Made by a program: the position numbers and the translations under genes
Assembly: GCA_937892155.1 (NCBI GenBank)
Contig: CALAUG010000008.1
Coordinates: 1-20,043 of the forward strand
Length of the DNA: 20,043 nucleotides
From: an uncultured Bacteroidales bacterium
GTDB taxonomy: Bacteria > Bacteroidota > Bacteroidia > Bacteroidales > UBA1715
Direction: 5' to 3'
Notes under the pieces: generated by a model
Databases searched by the model: none
Seen by the model: the letters and a program-made list of their open reading frames with translations, nothing else
What the model was told of the DNA's origin: nothing
In this document: piece by piece, positions 7,801 through 15,329 of the stretch
How the letters are laid out: the number at the start of each line of letters is the position of its first letter
Numbering within the stretch: the first letter of the stretch is position 1

Positions 7801-9725
7801 TTGATTATGTGGATACTACAAAAAAATACTCGTTTATGGTTGTGCCTCACGAAATTTTTATTCAAACGCGCGGAAACTGTTCCACAGATAAAGAATATTT
7901 TGAATGTTTATATGTACAGGATGCAACTCAAATGGGCATTAGTGGATTCCCATTGTCGAGTCCTGCATTACACATCATTGTACTCGATTCAGCATCGTTG
8001 AATCCGTGGCTGTCTAACAAAATCAATTATGGACAACGAAATTTTTCTAATAATCACCGTATGTTGGAATTTACTGCGAACAATGTTACCTCTCAAAAAA
8101 ATATTGCAAAACTGTTCCTTGATTCCGTACCTTCGGGAAATTATATAATTGGATTTAGTTTTAAAAATCCATATTGCCAATCTTGGGACCAAAGTTTGAA
8201 GGATGCGATGGATTCGCTTGGATTTACGGCATATAAAACTACACCGGATACGTACCCATATATATTCTTTACTCAAAAAGGAAACAAATCCGTGTGTGAA
8301 GAGATAGTTGGAACATCAGAAAAAGACCTTATACGTTTTAATAAGATTCTGTACGCAAATCATGACGAAGGTAATATACATACCGAAAATATTGGTCCGG
8401 CAAAACAGTTCGAAAAGGTTGAGTGGGACGTAAACAAAACGGAAGGTGATTATACATATTTAACTTTGTACTCCGTTTCCGAAGACAATACCATTTACGC
8501 ATTTCAGAATTTGTTTGAATCTTCAAGAAATCGTTTAGACACGCTCATAAATACCGAATATTTCCCTTATATGCAGCTTGACTGTTATATGAATGATTCA
8601 ACCCGCACTCCTGCCGATTTGAATTATTGGAAAGTATATTATACTCCAGCGGTTGAATTTGCGGTTGCTCCAGAAGATGGGTTCTCTTTTTATTCCGACA
8701 GCATTCAGCAAGGTGATAGTTTGCGTATCCTTTCATCAATCAAAAATGTTTCTGGAACTGCTTCCGACAGCGTATTGGTAATGTATGAAATTCGTAACGA
8801 ACAAAATGAATTGTTGTACTTGTCGTACGATAGAATTGGTGCGGTAAATGCGTTTAGCAATGCTTCTGCAATTCAAAGAATCCCAACCGACAACCTTTCC
8901 GGCAACTACACGCTGAAAATTGAGTACAATCCAGTTAATCCTGAGACGGGCGTGTATGACCAACCAGAACAGATTCATTTTAATAATACGTATTATTATA
9001 AATTCTATGTATTTACTGATGAAACCGCACCCGTTATTGATGTCCTAGTTGATGGACGTCATTTACTCAATGGCGATAATGTTTCTTCGAAACCAGATAT
9101 CAAGATTACTGTGTATGACGAAAATAAATTCTACTTCTTGCAAGATTCAAATTTGGTGTCTATATCAATCGTCAATCTTGACACTAAAGAGACAATAACG
9201 TATAAAACGTCGGATAGTGCGGTAACGTTCATACCAGCACATAATGGAGAATTTTTGTATACTATGTATGTATGTCCTACGTTTACAGAACCTGGAATAT
9301 ATGAATTGCGCGTTCAGGCATGCGATGAGTCGGGAAATAATGCGTCAAGCCAAGATTATACCGTGCAGTTTGAAATAAGTGCTGAACAAAAAGTTTCCAC
9401 ATTATACAATTATCCAAATCCTTGTGGTGGTTTTACTACATTTAGATTTGTTTTATCAGGAACTGAAAAACCGGAACACGTTTCCATTTCATTGTATGAT
9501 ATTCAAGGGAATTTTGTGCGTAATATTGCGATAGACAATGTGCATGTCGGAACCAATGATGTGGATGTATATTGGGATGGATATGATTCCCATGGTTTGA
9601 GCCTGCCGAACGGTATTTATTTTTATCAGCTGCATTTTGATAATAAAGATTCTTGGAAGAACCTGAATATGAAGCAAACCATTGGTTTGAACAAAAATTG
9701 CGGTAAGATGATTTTGCAGAGATAG
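4836..9725 (+). CDS. T9SS sortase-like C25 (gingipain-fold) peptidase, PorU2-like
   Basis: The 1629-residue exported protein has a signal peptide (about 1-21, SLAYGQ end) and an N-terminal region rich in beta strands. A C25 peptidase domain follows at about 395-750. Its catalytic pair is visible: His623 in FFGHASG and Cys653 in ANSCYSGD. A CARDB/Ig-like region follows at about 760-865, then fibronectin-like segments including a TTYFWRISAADS strand. The C-terminal ~110 residues, from YNYPNPCGG near 1523 to NGIYFYQLHF, have the FlgD/T9SS CTD-like fold. PorU itself cleaves the sorting domains of T9SS clients at the cell surface. The length and extra domains fit the longer PorU2 group better than classic PorU (about 1150-1300 residues). 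Being upstream of PorP/SprF and an OmpA-type gene supports a T9SS role. A surface protease that is itself a client is the alternative. An ATG at 4842 (MKRLLS) is a possible start two codons later. Confidence 0.85.
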   Translation: MNMKRLLSILVLLWCSLAYGQNTNDWINYSQRYYRIPITSEGVYKITYADLVSNGISVGDFDHRNLQIVHNGEVLPLFVSAQPDGIFRTSDYIEFYAKGGNDGWLDSRVYYSGKTFNDAISLYNDTAAYFLTIANTLESPRYDTSRVTNYDSYSPLQYCLKTIRSSYSSIFNETKASPYIMPAEGWCDSYFDMGGSTQKGIITANYADVDVPSKFSFCVGGFSETQHDIVVTLESDESFRWDTTYFDYAAICKSFTTQKALNPTSIVKFQSLGGDKTADKNCVAYLEVTYPCKLNFSNRTMFDFTLPEVEKGDYILLEITNFNAGSSAPVLYCPEIQKRILASYIDGKYKILVPNQHKELKCILASQNAQSHVSEIKPIKSKNSPYTNQFFDFTAESNQGDYIIITEKSLWSKALSYANYRQSTGKKVVLVDIDELYNQFAYGVRKHPVAIQAFIDYALNNWSVKPEHVFLIGKGFHLSAYRNNETMYARTLIPPMGNPASDLLYTMSVRGNSIKTKIAIGRLAAETPEEVQIYLNKVIDFESQAPSPWMKNIMHFGGGSTAVEQAMFKYYLNRYKSTLEGEYFGANVHSFFKESSDVYETTEPEAIRKYMNEGTAMLTFFGHASGSGFDQNIDHPSRFNNQGKYPLILANSCYSGDIFADNDYNVSRIWTYAENRGCIGFLANVDVGIPSYLNMFSSAFVRNIAYYNYGKSIGSSIAQTMTDLSGRNIIYEDLYDGIVGFTLQGDPAIKLHTFANPDFAVDESSLFFTPAMLTTDMEMVTFNVAIKNNGRAYSGNIPVKMVFTPAKGDSFELDTLFAGSYCCDTFAIQMSMKKFVSGEYTVSVVVDEENTITELSEENNVASISFFVSAQDVLPIYPQNYAIIPTDTVTLIASAVDPFNAPKEVVFELDTTETYDSPLFQTIQLPTGGKAIISWKPSIILDDSTTYFWRISAADSIKWNEASFTYEKGKSGWAQIHHHQFIDNDLKHLDYVDTTKKYSFMVVPHEIFIQTRGNCSTDKEYFECLYVQDATQMGISGFPLSSPALHIIVLDSASLNPWLSNKINYGQRNFSNNHRMLEFTANNVTSQKNIAKLFLDSVPSGNYIIGFSFKNPYCQSWDQSLKDAMDSLGFTAYKTTPDTYPYIFFTQKGNKSVCEEIVGTSEKDLIRFNKILYANHDEGNIHTENIGPAKQFEKVEWDVNKTEGDYTYLTLYSVSEDNTIYAFQNLFESSRNRLDTLINTEYFPYMQLDCYMNDSTRTPADLNYWKVYYTPAVEFAVAPEDGFSFYSDSIQQGDSLRILSSIKNVSGTASDSVLVMYEIRNEQNELLYLSYDRIGAVNAFSNASAIQRIPTDNLSGNYTLKIEYNPVNPETGVYDQPEQIHFNNTYYYKFYVFTDETAPVIDVLVDGRHLLNGDNVSSKPDIKITVYDENKFYFLQDSNLVSISIVNLDTKETITYKTSDSAVTFIPAHNGEFLYTMYVCPTFTEPGIYELRVQACDESGNNASSQDYTVQFEISAEQKVSTLYNYPNPCGGFTTFRFVLSGTEKPEHVSISLYDIQGNFVRNIAIDNVHVGTNDVDVYWDGYDSHGLSLPNGIYFYQLHFDNKDSWKNLNMKQTIGLNKNCGKMILQR

Positions 9726-9764
9726 TTTTACCATTCAATTCAATCCTTTTTTCTGCAAAAAACA

Positions 9765-9772
9765 TATCTTTG
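9765..9772 (+). promoter_or_regulatory. -7 element upstream of metG
   Basis: TATCTTTG matches TAnnTTTG exactly and ends 21 bases before the metG ATG. A matching -33 TTTG is not evident. It gives metG its own start of transcription between the two T9SS genes. Confidence 0.45.
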
Positions 9773-9793
9773 CGACGCTTAAAATAAACTCTG

Positions 9794-11836
9794 ATGAAAG
9801 ATTATAAACGTTATCTCATTACAGCAGCCCTTCCGTATGCGAATGGACCAGTTCATATCGGACATCTTGCAGGTGTCTATGTTCCAGCCGATATCTATGT
9901 TCGCTATTTGCGAATGAATGAAAAGGATGTGCTTTTTGTATGCGGTAGCGACGAACACGGCGTTCCAATTACTATCAAAGCAAAAAAAGAGAATTGTTCT
10001 CCACAAGATATTGTTGACCGCTACGATGCAATCATTAGAAAATCATTCGAAGAATTTGGAATAAGTTTTTCAAATTATTCCCGTACTTCGCACGATTTGC
10101 ATACAAAAGTTTCTTCTGATTTTTTCAAGACATTGTACGACAAGGGAGAATTTATAGAACAAACTTCCGAACAATATTACGATGAGGAAGCACAACAGTT
10201 TTTGGCTGATAGATACATTGTCGGTACTTGTCCGAAATGTGGTGCAGAAGGAGCCTACGGCGACCAATGTGAAAAATGTGGTAGTTCGCTTTCTCCAGAA
10301 GAATTGATAAATCCAGTGAGCAAGTTATCGGGAGCGAAACCAATTAAAAAAGCAACAAAACATTGGTATTTACCCCTTGATAAATGGGAAGATTTTCTTC
10401 GAAACTGGATTCTTGAAGGTCACAAAGAATGGAAAACGAACGTATATGGTCAATGTAAATCGTGGTTAGACGGTGGTTTACATCCTCGTGCCGTAAGTCG
10501 TGATTTGGATTGGGGTGTACCTCTACCATTGGAAGGTACAGAAGGAAAGGTGTTGTATGTGTGGTTTGATGCTCCAATTGGTTACATAACTTCTACACAG
10601 GAATGTACTCCTGATTGGGAAAAATATTGGAAATCGGAAGATTCTAAATTGGTACATTTTATTGGTAAAGACAATATTGTGTTCCATTGTATTGTGTTCC
10701 CTGTAATGTTGAAGGCTCATGGAGAATATATTTTGCCAGAAAATGTTCCAGCAAATGAATTTTTGAATTTGGAAGGAGACAAAATTTCAACATCGCATAA
10801 TTGGGCAGTTTGGTTGAACGAATATTTGGAAGATTTTAAGGACCAACAAGACACATTGCGTTATGTTCTAACAGCAAACGCTCCGGAAACAAAAGACAAC
10901 GATTTCACTTGGAAAGATTTTCAGGCCCGTAATAACAACGAATTGGTTGCAATTCTTGGTAATTTCGTGAATCGTGTGGTTGTTTTGACTCAAAAATATT
11001 TTGCAGGAAAAGTTCCAACGCAAGGAACTTTGGAAGATGTTGATAAACAAGCCTTGCAAGCAATCTCCGAGGCAAAAGAAAACATCTCTAAAAATATTGA
11101 AAACTATCGTTTCCGCGATGCACTGAAAGATGCAATGCAACTTGCTCGTGTCGGTAACAAATATTTGACCGAAACAGAACCGTGGAAGTTGATTAAGACT
11201 GATGAAGCACGTGTTGCTACGATATTGAACGTTTGTTTGCAGATTACCGCAAACTGCGGAATTTTGTTTGAACCATTCTTGCCATTTTCATCTGCTAAGA
11301 TTATGAAAATGATGAATTTAGGAGAAGCTAAATGGGCTGATGCTGGAAATGCAGACATAATGAAAGAAGGCAACGAAATTGGTCAAGCAGAACTGATGTT
11401 TCGCAAAATAGAAGATGCGGAGGTTGATGCGCAAATAGCAAAATTGGATGCTGCGAAAAAAGCTCGTGAAGCAGAGGAAGCTATGAATGCACCTGTTGCA
11501 CCTCAAAAATCAGAAATTTCGTATGATGATTTTTCAAAATTAGATATTCGTGTTGGAACAATTTTGGCAGCAGAACGTGTCCCAAAAACTGACAAGTTAA
11601 TGAAGTTGACGGTTAACACTGGAATTGATACGAGAACAATTGTTTCTGGAATAGCAGAACATTTTACTCCAGAAGAATGCGTCGGACGTCAAGTAAGCGT
11701 GTTGGTGAATTTGCAACCGAGAACAATGAAAAACATTGATTCTCAGGGCATGATACTGATGGCTGAAAATGTAGATGGGAAACTGCAATTTGTGGCGCCA
11801 GAAAAAAATATAAAAGAGGGAAGTTCAATTTGTTAA
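9794..11836 (+). CDS. metG: Methionyl-tRNA synthetase with C-terminal tRNA-binding domain
   Basis: This cytoplasmic class I enzyme attaches methionine to initiator and elongator tRNA-Met. The 680-residue product carries the HIGH motif (HIGHL at 21-25), a zinc knuckle with Cys146, Cys149, Cys159 and Cys162, and KISTS at 330-334 in the place of KMSKS. KISTS is usual for this branch of MetRS and is not a defect. An alpha-helical anticodon-binding region follows. The last ~105 residues (from about 576, SYDDFSKLDIRVGTI) form an OB-fold tRNA-binding domain of the Trbp111/EMAPII type, joined by an alanine/lysine-rich charged linker (about 545-570). All parts expected in a dimeric MetRS are present. 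It lies between the PorU-like gene and porP and has its own promoter element. Confidence 0.98.
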   Translation: MKDYKRYLITAALPYANGPVHIGHLAGVYVPADIYVRYLRMNEKDVLFVCGSDEHGVPITIKAKKENCSPQDIVDRYDAIIRKSFEEFGISFSNYSRTSHDLHTKVSSDFFKTLYDKGEFIEQTSEQYYDEEAQQFLADRYIVGTCPKCGAEGAYGDQCEKCGSSLSPEELINPVSKLSGAKPIKKATKHWYLPLDKWEDFLRNWILEGHKEWKTNVYGQCKSWLDGGLHPRAVSRDLDWGVPLPLEGTEGKVLYVWFDAPIGYITSTQECTPDWEKYWKSEDSKLVHFIGKDNIVFHCIVFPVMLKAHGEYILPENVPANEFLNLEGDKISTSHNWAVWLNEYLEDFKDQQDTLRYVLTANAPETKDNDFTWKDFQARNNNELVAILGNFVNRVVVLTQKYFAGKVPTQGTLEDVDKQALQAISEAKENISKNIENYRFRDALKDAMQLARVGNKYLTETEPWKLIKTDEARVATILNVCLQITANCGILFEPFLPFSSAKIMKMMNLGEAKWADAGNADIMKEGNEIGQAELMFRKIEDAEVDAQIAKLDAAKKAREAEEAMNAPVAPQKSEISYDDFSKLDIRVGTILAAERVPKTDKLMKLTVNTGIDTRTIVSGIAEHFTPEECVGRQVSVLVNLQPRTMKNIDSQGMILMAENVDGKLQFVAPEKNIKEGSSIC

Positions 11837-11864
11837 ATAAATCACTTTTTCGTAAATTTTATTA

Positions 11865-11872
11865 TATATTTG
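11865..11872 (+). promoter_or_regulatory. -7 element upstream of porP/sprF
   Basis: TATATTTG at 11865-11872 matches TAnnTTTG and ends 21 bases before the ATG at 11894. It contains the TTG that opens a slightly longer reading frame at 11870, which argues that this TTG is a promoter base and not a start codon. Confidence 0.45.
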
Positions 11873-11893
11873 CGAAAAATTGCTCAAAGTAAG

Positions 11894-12958
11894 ATGAAGG
11901 ATATAAGATCAAAGAGATTGTTTGCCAGCGCAATGCTTATTGTGGCTGGGTTTATGTATTCTTTTGGTCAGGATACTCACTTCTCTCAATTTGATGCCGC
12001 TCCGTTATATTATAATCCTGCTTTGGCTGGTGTAAATGAATGTCACAATAGAATTTATACCAATTATAAAGGACAATGGGGAACATATACAACTCTTATG
12101 GCTTCCTATGACCAGCATTTGGAAAAAATCCAGTTGTTTGGTGGTACTATTGGTATAGGCGGTTTGGTTGTTGCAGATTATGCTGGTGAAAGTTCGTATG
12201 GTAATACTCAACTTAAATTGATGCCTGCATATCATTATACTGTCATTCCTGGTACGTTGAGAATATCAGCAGGGTTGGATATGATGTGCGATATTATGAG
12301 CATTGATGAAGCAAACGTCGCTCTTGAAAGTGGTATAGACCCTGTTACGGGTAAGAAAACAGCTGGTTGGAGCGATTACGAACACACAACACGTTTTTAT
12401 TGCGATATGGGCTTAGGCTTGAATGCTCAGTATAATATTAATCCAACATTCCCGATTAATTTCGGTATCACATTCTTCCGATTGTTTGGATCTGGTGGTG
12501 GTGGTTTAGCCGTCGCAAAAGATGATATGGGAAATAATTACAGACGTTTCTCGTTGAATGCTAATGCAGTATGGCCAATCAATACACACTTCACGTTGTT
12601 GCCAAGTTTCATTTATACAAACCAGAAGAAATATAACGAAATGAATTTTGGTTCGTATGTGAAATATGGTGTTGGAGAATATACCAAGATTGTTGACGCT
12701 GTGTATGCAGGTGTATGGTATCGTGTGAAAGATGCTATAATCTTCGGGTTGATGTTTGATAAACCATTAAATAAAAAATGGACACTTCAATTGGGATGTA
12801 GCTACGATGTTACTGTTTCTGATTTTAGAAAATCAAATAAATGGGCTTCAACAAGAAACGTAAAGGGTGATAGTTTTGAATTGTCACTGAAATTGTTGAA
12901 TTGCCGCCTTCCAATTAGGGTTAATCCTGAGGGTATAGTAAATGATCCATTTAGATAG
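11894..12958 (+). CDS. Type IX secretion system membrane protein PorP/SprF family
   Basis: The 354-residue protein begins with a signal peptide of about 26 residues (ending SFGQ). The hallmark PorP/SprF N-terminus follows: DTHFSQFDAAPLYYNPALAG, then a run of amphipathic strands consistent with an outer-membrane beta barrel (GTIGIGGLVVADYAG, PGTLRISAGLDM, GLMFDKPLNKKWTLQLG). Family members bind the inner face of the outer membrane and work with PorK/N/E-type proteins in T9SS or anchor gliding adhesins. The ATG at 11894 is chosen because the promoter element covers the upstream alternative start. The stop is three bases before the ATG of the PD40-OmpA gene, so the two form an operon, the usual partnership in this phylum. 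Genomes usually hold several PorP paralogues, so this need not be the core PorP. Confidence 0.93.
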   Translation: MKDIRSKRLFASAMLIVAGFMYSFGQDTHFSQFDAAPLYYNPALAGVNECHNRIYTNYKGQWGTYTTLMASYDQHLEKIQLFGGTIGIGGLVVADYAGESSYGNTQLKLMPAYHYTVIPGTLRISAGLDMMCDIMSIDEANVALESGIDPVTGKKTAGWSDYEHTTRFYCDMGLGLNAQYNINPTFPINFGITFFRLFGSGGGGLAVAKDDMGNNYRRFSLNANAVWPINTHFTLLPSFIYTNQKKYNEMNFGSYVKYGVGEYTKIVDAVYAGVWYRVKDAIIFGLMFDKPLNKKWTLQLGCSYDVTVSDFRKSNKWASTRNVKGDSFELSLKLLNCRLPIRVNPEGIVNDPFR

Positions 12959-12961
12959 TCT

Positions 12962-15253
12962 ATGAATTTTTCACGCAATATAGTATGTAGTTTGATTTGT
13001 CTACTCGTTTTTTCTCTATCGTCTTTTGCTCAAGGGAAAAAACAGTATTATGAAGCGTATATCGCTCTTGGTGATACGTGTTTTGCACATTCAAATTTCT
13101 ATGGAGCTCATCAGGCATACGAAAAAGCGTTGGAGTATGTTGATAATGAAAATATTGCGTTTAAATGCGCCGAAGCTTGTCGTGGGTATCAAAACTATCC
13201 CGCTGCTGAAAAATATTACAAAATAGCAATCTCCAAAGATTCCGTTACATTCCGCTTGGCAAATTATTGGTATGCAGAAATGTTGAAGTTGCAGGGGAAA
13301 TATCCCGAAGCAAAGAAACAATATGAGATTCACTACAAAATGAATAGAAATAAAAACGATTATTATACCAAGCGCGCAAAAGAGGAAATAACCGTTTTAT
13401 CAAAAAAAATTAATAGAATTGGTGAATCTGTTGGGTTGGAGGCAAAACACATTGACGAACAAAATCTTAACTCAATGTATGCGGAATATTCTCCGTGTCA
13501 GTACAATGATTCCATCTTCTTTTTTGCTGGTGTTCGTCCGTTGGATGCAAAATTGGCGGATACTTCATATATCTACGCAAACTATTTGACTCGTGTGTTG
13601 CAGGCAACTCGTCATAGTGACTCCACTTGGTCTGATGTGAAAGAGGTTAAGTCCTTAATCGATCCAAAAGCGCATGTAAGCAACTTGACATTTACTCATG
13701 ATGGCAAAACGGCATATTTTAGTAAATGTGTTGGATATGATTGTGCTATTTATAAAGCCGATTTCGATCCGCAGTTTATAGATTTTTCAAATATTACGAA
13801 GTTACCTGCACCTATTAATATGGCGCATACAAGCAATACAACACCTCAAATCGCGTACACGCCGTATGGAGATTATTTGTTCTTTGCTTCAAATCGTCAA
13901 GGTTCCAAAGGTGGCTATGATATTTGGTATTCTCCGGTTGATGCTAACGGTAATTTTGGTTCTGTACAGAATTGTGGTAAGAATGTAAATACGTTGGGCG
14001 ATGATGTAACTCCATTTTATGATTCTCGTGACTCTTTGCTGTATTTTAGCTCTGAATGGCATACTAGTTTAGGTGGTTATGATATTTTCTCTTCAAAAGG
14101 CGATTTAACAACAGGACGTTGGTCGAATGCGGTAAATATCGGCGCACCTATTAATTCTTCCTATAACGATTTGTATTATGCGTATTCGCGAGATTCACTC
14201 CGTGCGTACTGGTGCTCCAATAGAGAAGAATCAGTAAAACTAATTGGTAAAGCATATAGTAACGATATCTACTCTCATTCATTGATTAGTCGTTCTATTG
14301 CAAGAATTAACGACCTTGTGCCAATTACATTGTATTTTGATAATGACTATCCTGATCCTCGTTCAAAGGATTCTATAACAGATAAGATTTACAAGAATTT
14401 GTATAACGATTTTGTTAAGAAGGAGGATGAATATATTAAAGAATATACTCGTTATTCTCCGCCAGAACGATTGGAATATGACACGAAAACTGTTCATACG
14501 TTCTTCAATGATTTGACTGAAGAATGGGAAAAATTGGCTTTGTTTGCCGAGTTGATGGAAGTTATTCTTGGTGATGGACAAGACATCGTTGTGGCATTTA
14601 AAGGTTATGCGAGCCCTGTAGGTAATTTGGCATATAACGAAATCGTTGCTAAAAAGCGTATTTCGTGTATTCAAAACTATTTCACTTCGTATAAGAATGG
14701 TATTTTGAATAAGTATTTGACTAATGAGCCAAAGACTGGTCAAGGTAGTTTAAAATATATTTACGAGCCGATAGGTGTTGTAAAGATGGAAAATACATTC
14801 TATACAAGTTCTGGCGCACAGGTAAGTGCAATCTCTGACCGTCGTCAAAAATGGATGTCTGTATATAGTCCTGCTGCAGCTTATCAACGTAAAATAGAAA
14901 TCATAGCCGTTGATATTGAATACGAAAAAGAATTGTTTGAAGAAATCAACAGAGAAATTAAGACTCAGAAGAAGATGGTCGATGAGGTTGATGGTACTTC
15001 TTTGTATAAGGAAGGTGAGGAGCCTCAGGAAGAACTTGAACAACAGGATGTGGAGGACGGATTCATTGAAGAACAAGAAAATGGCAATTCAGAAGTTGCT
15101 CCAGCGCAGTCCTCTTCCCCAATAATAATTATGGACGAAGTTGAAGATGAGCCAGAAGCTCCAACAACTCAGCCTGCTCAAAAAACTCCTTCGGCATCAG
15201 AAAAGGATGGTTTAAAAAAGTATGAAGGAGATGAAATCTTTAAGATGAAATAG
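12962..15253 (+). CDS. TPR-PD40-OmpA protein, PorE-like partner of PorP/SprF
   Basis: The 763-residue protein has a signal peptide (1-24, ending SSFAQ) and TPR-like helices at about 27-145 (GDTCFAHSNFYGAHQAYEKA is one clear repeat). A six-bladed PD40/WD40-like propeller covers about 170-440, with blades such as NRQGSKGGYDIWYS and SSEWHTSLGGYDIFSS. An OmpA-like domain runs at about 453-655, starting LVPITLYFDNDYPDP, and contains an insertion of roughly 60 residues. Its ligand-binding loop reads GYASPVGNLAYNEIVAKKR: Arg566 is kept, while the Asp that usually contacts diaminopimelate is Ser551. The final ~95 residues are acidic and proline/glutamine-rich. PorE of T9SS has the same domain order and links the outer-membrane machinery to peptidoglycan. 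It overlaps no gene and follows porP by three bases. Confidence 0.9.
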   Translation: MNFSRNIVCSLICLLVFSLSSFAQGKKQYYEAYIALGDTCFAHSNFYGAHQAYEKALEYVDNENIAFKCAEACRGYQNYPAAEKYYKIAISKDSVTFRLANYWYAEMLKLQGKYPEAKKQYEIHYKMNRNKNDYYTKRAKEEITVLSKKINRIGESVGLEAKHIDEQNLNSMYAEYSPCQYNDSIFFFAGVRPLDAKLADTSYIYANYLTRVLQATRHSDSTWSDVKEVKSLIDPKAHVSNLTFTHDGKTAYFSKCVGYDCAIYKADFDPQFIDFSNITKLPAPINMAHTSNTTPQIAYTPYGDYLFFASNRQGSKGGYDIWYSPVDANGNFGSVQNCGKNVNTLGDDVTPFYDSRDSLLYFSSEWHTSLGGYDIFSSKGDLTTGRWSNAVNIGAPINSSYNDLYYAYSRDSLRAYWCSNREESVKLIGKAYSNDIYSHSLISRSIARINDLVPITLYFDNDYPDPRSKDSITDKIYKNLYNDFVKKEDEYIKEYTRYSPPERLEYDTKTVHTFFNDLTEEWEKLALFAELMEVILGDGQDIVVAFKGYASPVGNLAYNEIVAKKRISCIQNYFTSYKNGILNKYLTNEPKTGQGSLKYIYEPIGVVKMENTFYTSSGAQVSAISDRRQKWMSVYSPAAAYQRKIEIIAVDIEYEKELFEEINREIKTQKKMVDEVDGTSLYKEGEEPQEELEQQDVEDGFIEEQENGNSEVAPAQSSSPIIIMDEVEDEPEAPTTQPAQKTPSASEKDGLKKYEGDEIFKMK

Positions 15254-15262
15254 ATTTCAATT

Positions 15263-15317
15263 GACTATAGATAAAAAAAGAGACTTTCAATGAAAGTCTC
15301 TTTTTTTATCTATAGTC
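15263..15317. terminator. Bidirectional terminator, perfect 26-bp inverted repeat
   Basis: Bases 15263-15288 are the exact reverse complement of 15292-15317, with an AAT loop. Each arm contains an A7/T7 tract, so a U-run follows the central AGAGACTTTC/GAAAGTCTCT stem in either direction. It lies between the convergent PD40-OmpA gene (stop at 15253) and the Mur ligase gene (stop at 15330) and should end both transcripts. Confidence 0.9.
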
Positions 15318-15329
15318 TCTTCAGTTTGT

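Noticed and set aside
10770..10800. Loss of the KMSKS motif in MetRS
   Set aside because: KISTS is a known working variant of this motif in this MetRS branch; the rest of the enzyme is complete.
11870..11893. TTG start giving eight extra residues on PorP/SprF
   Set aside because: The TTG is part of the TATATTTG promoter element, so it lies upstream of the probable transcript, and the ATG at 11894 gives a normal signal peptide.
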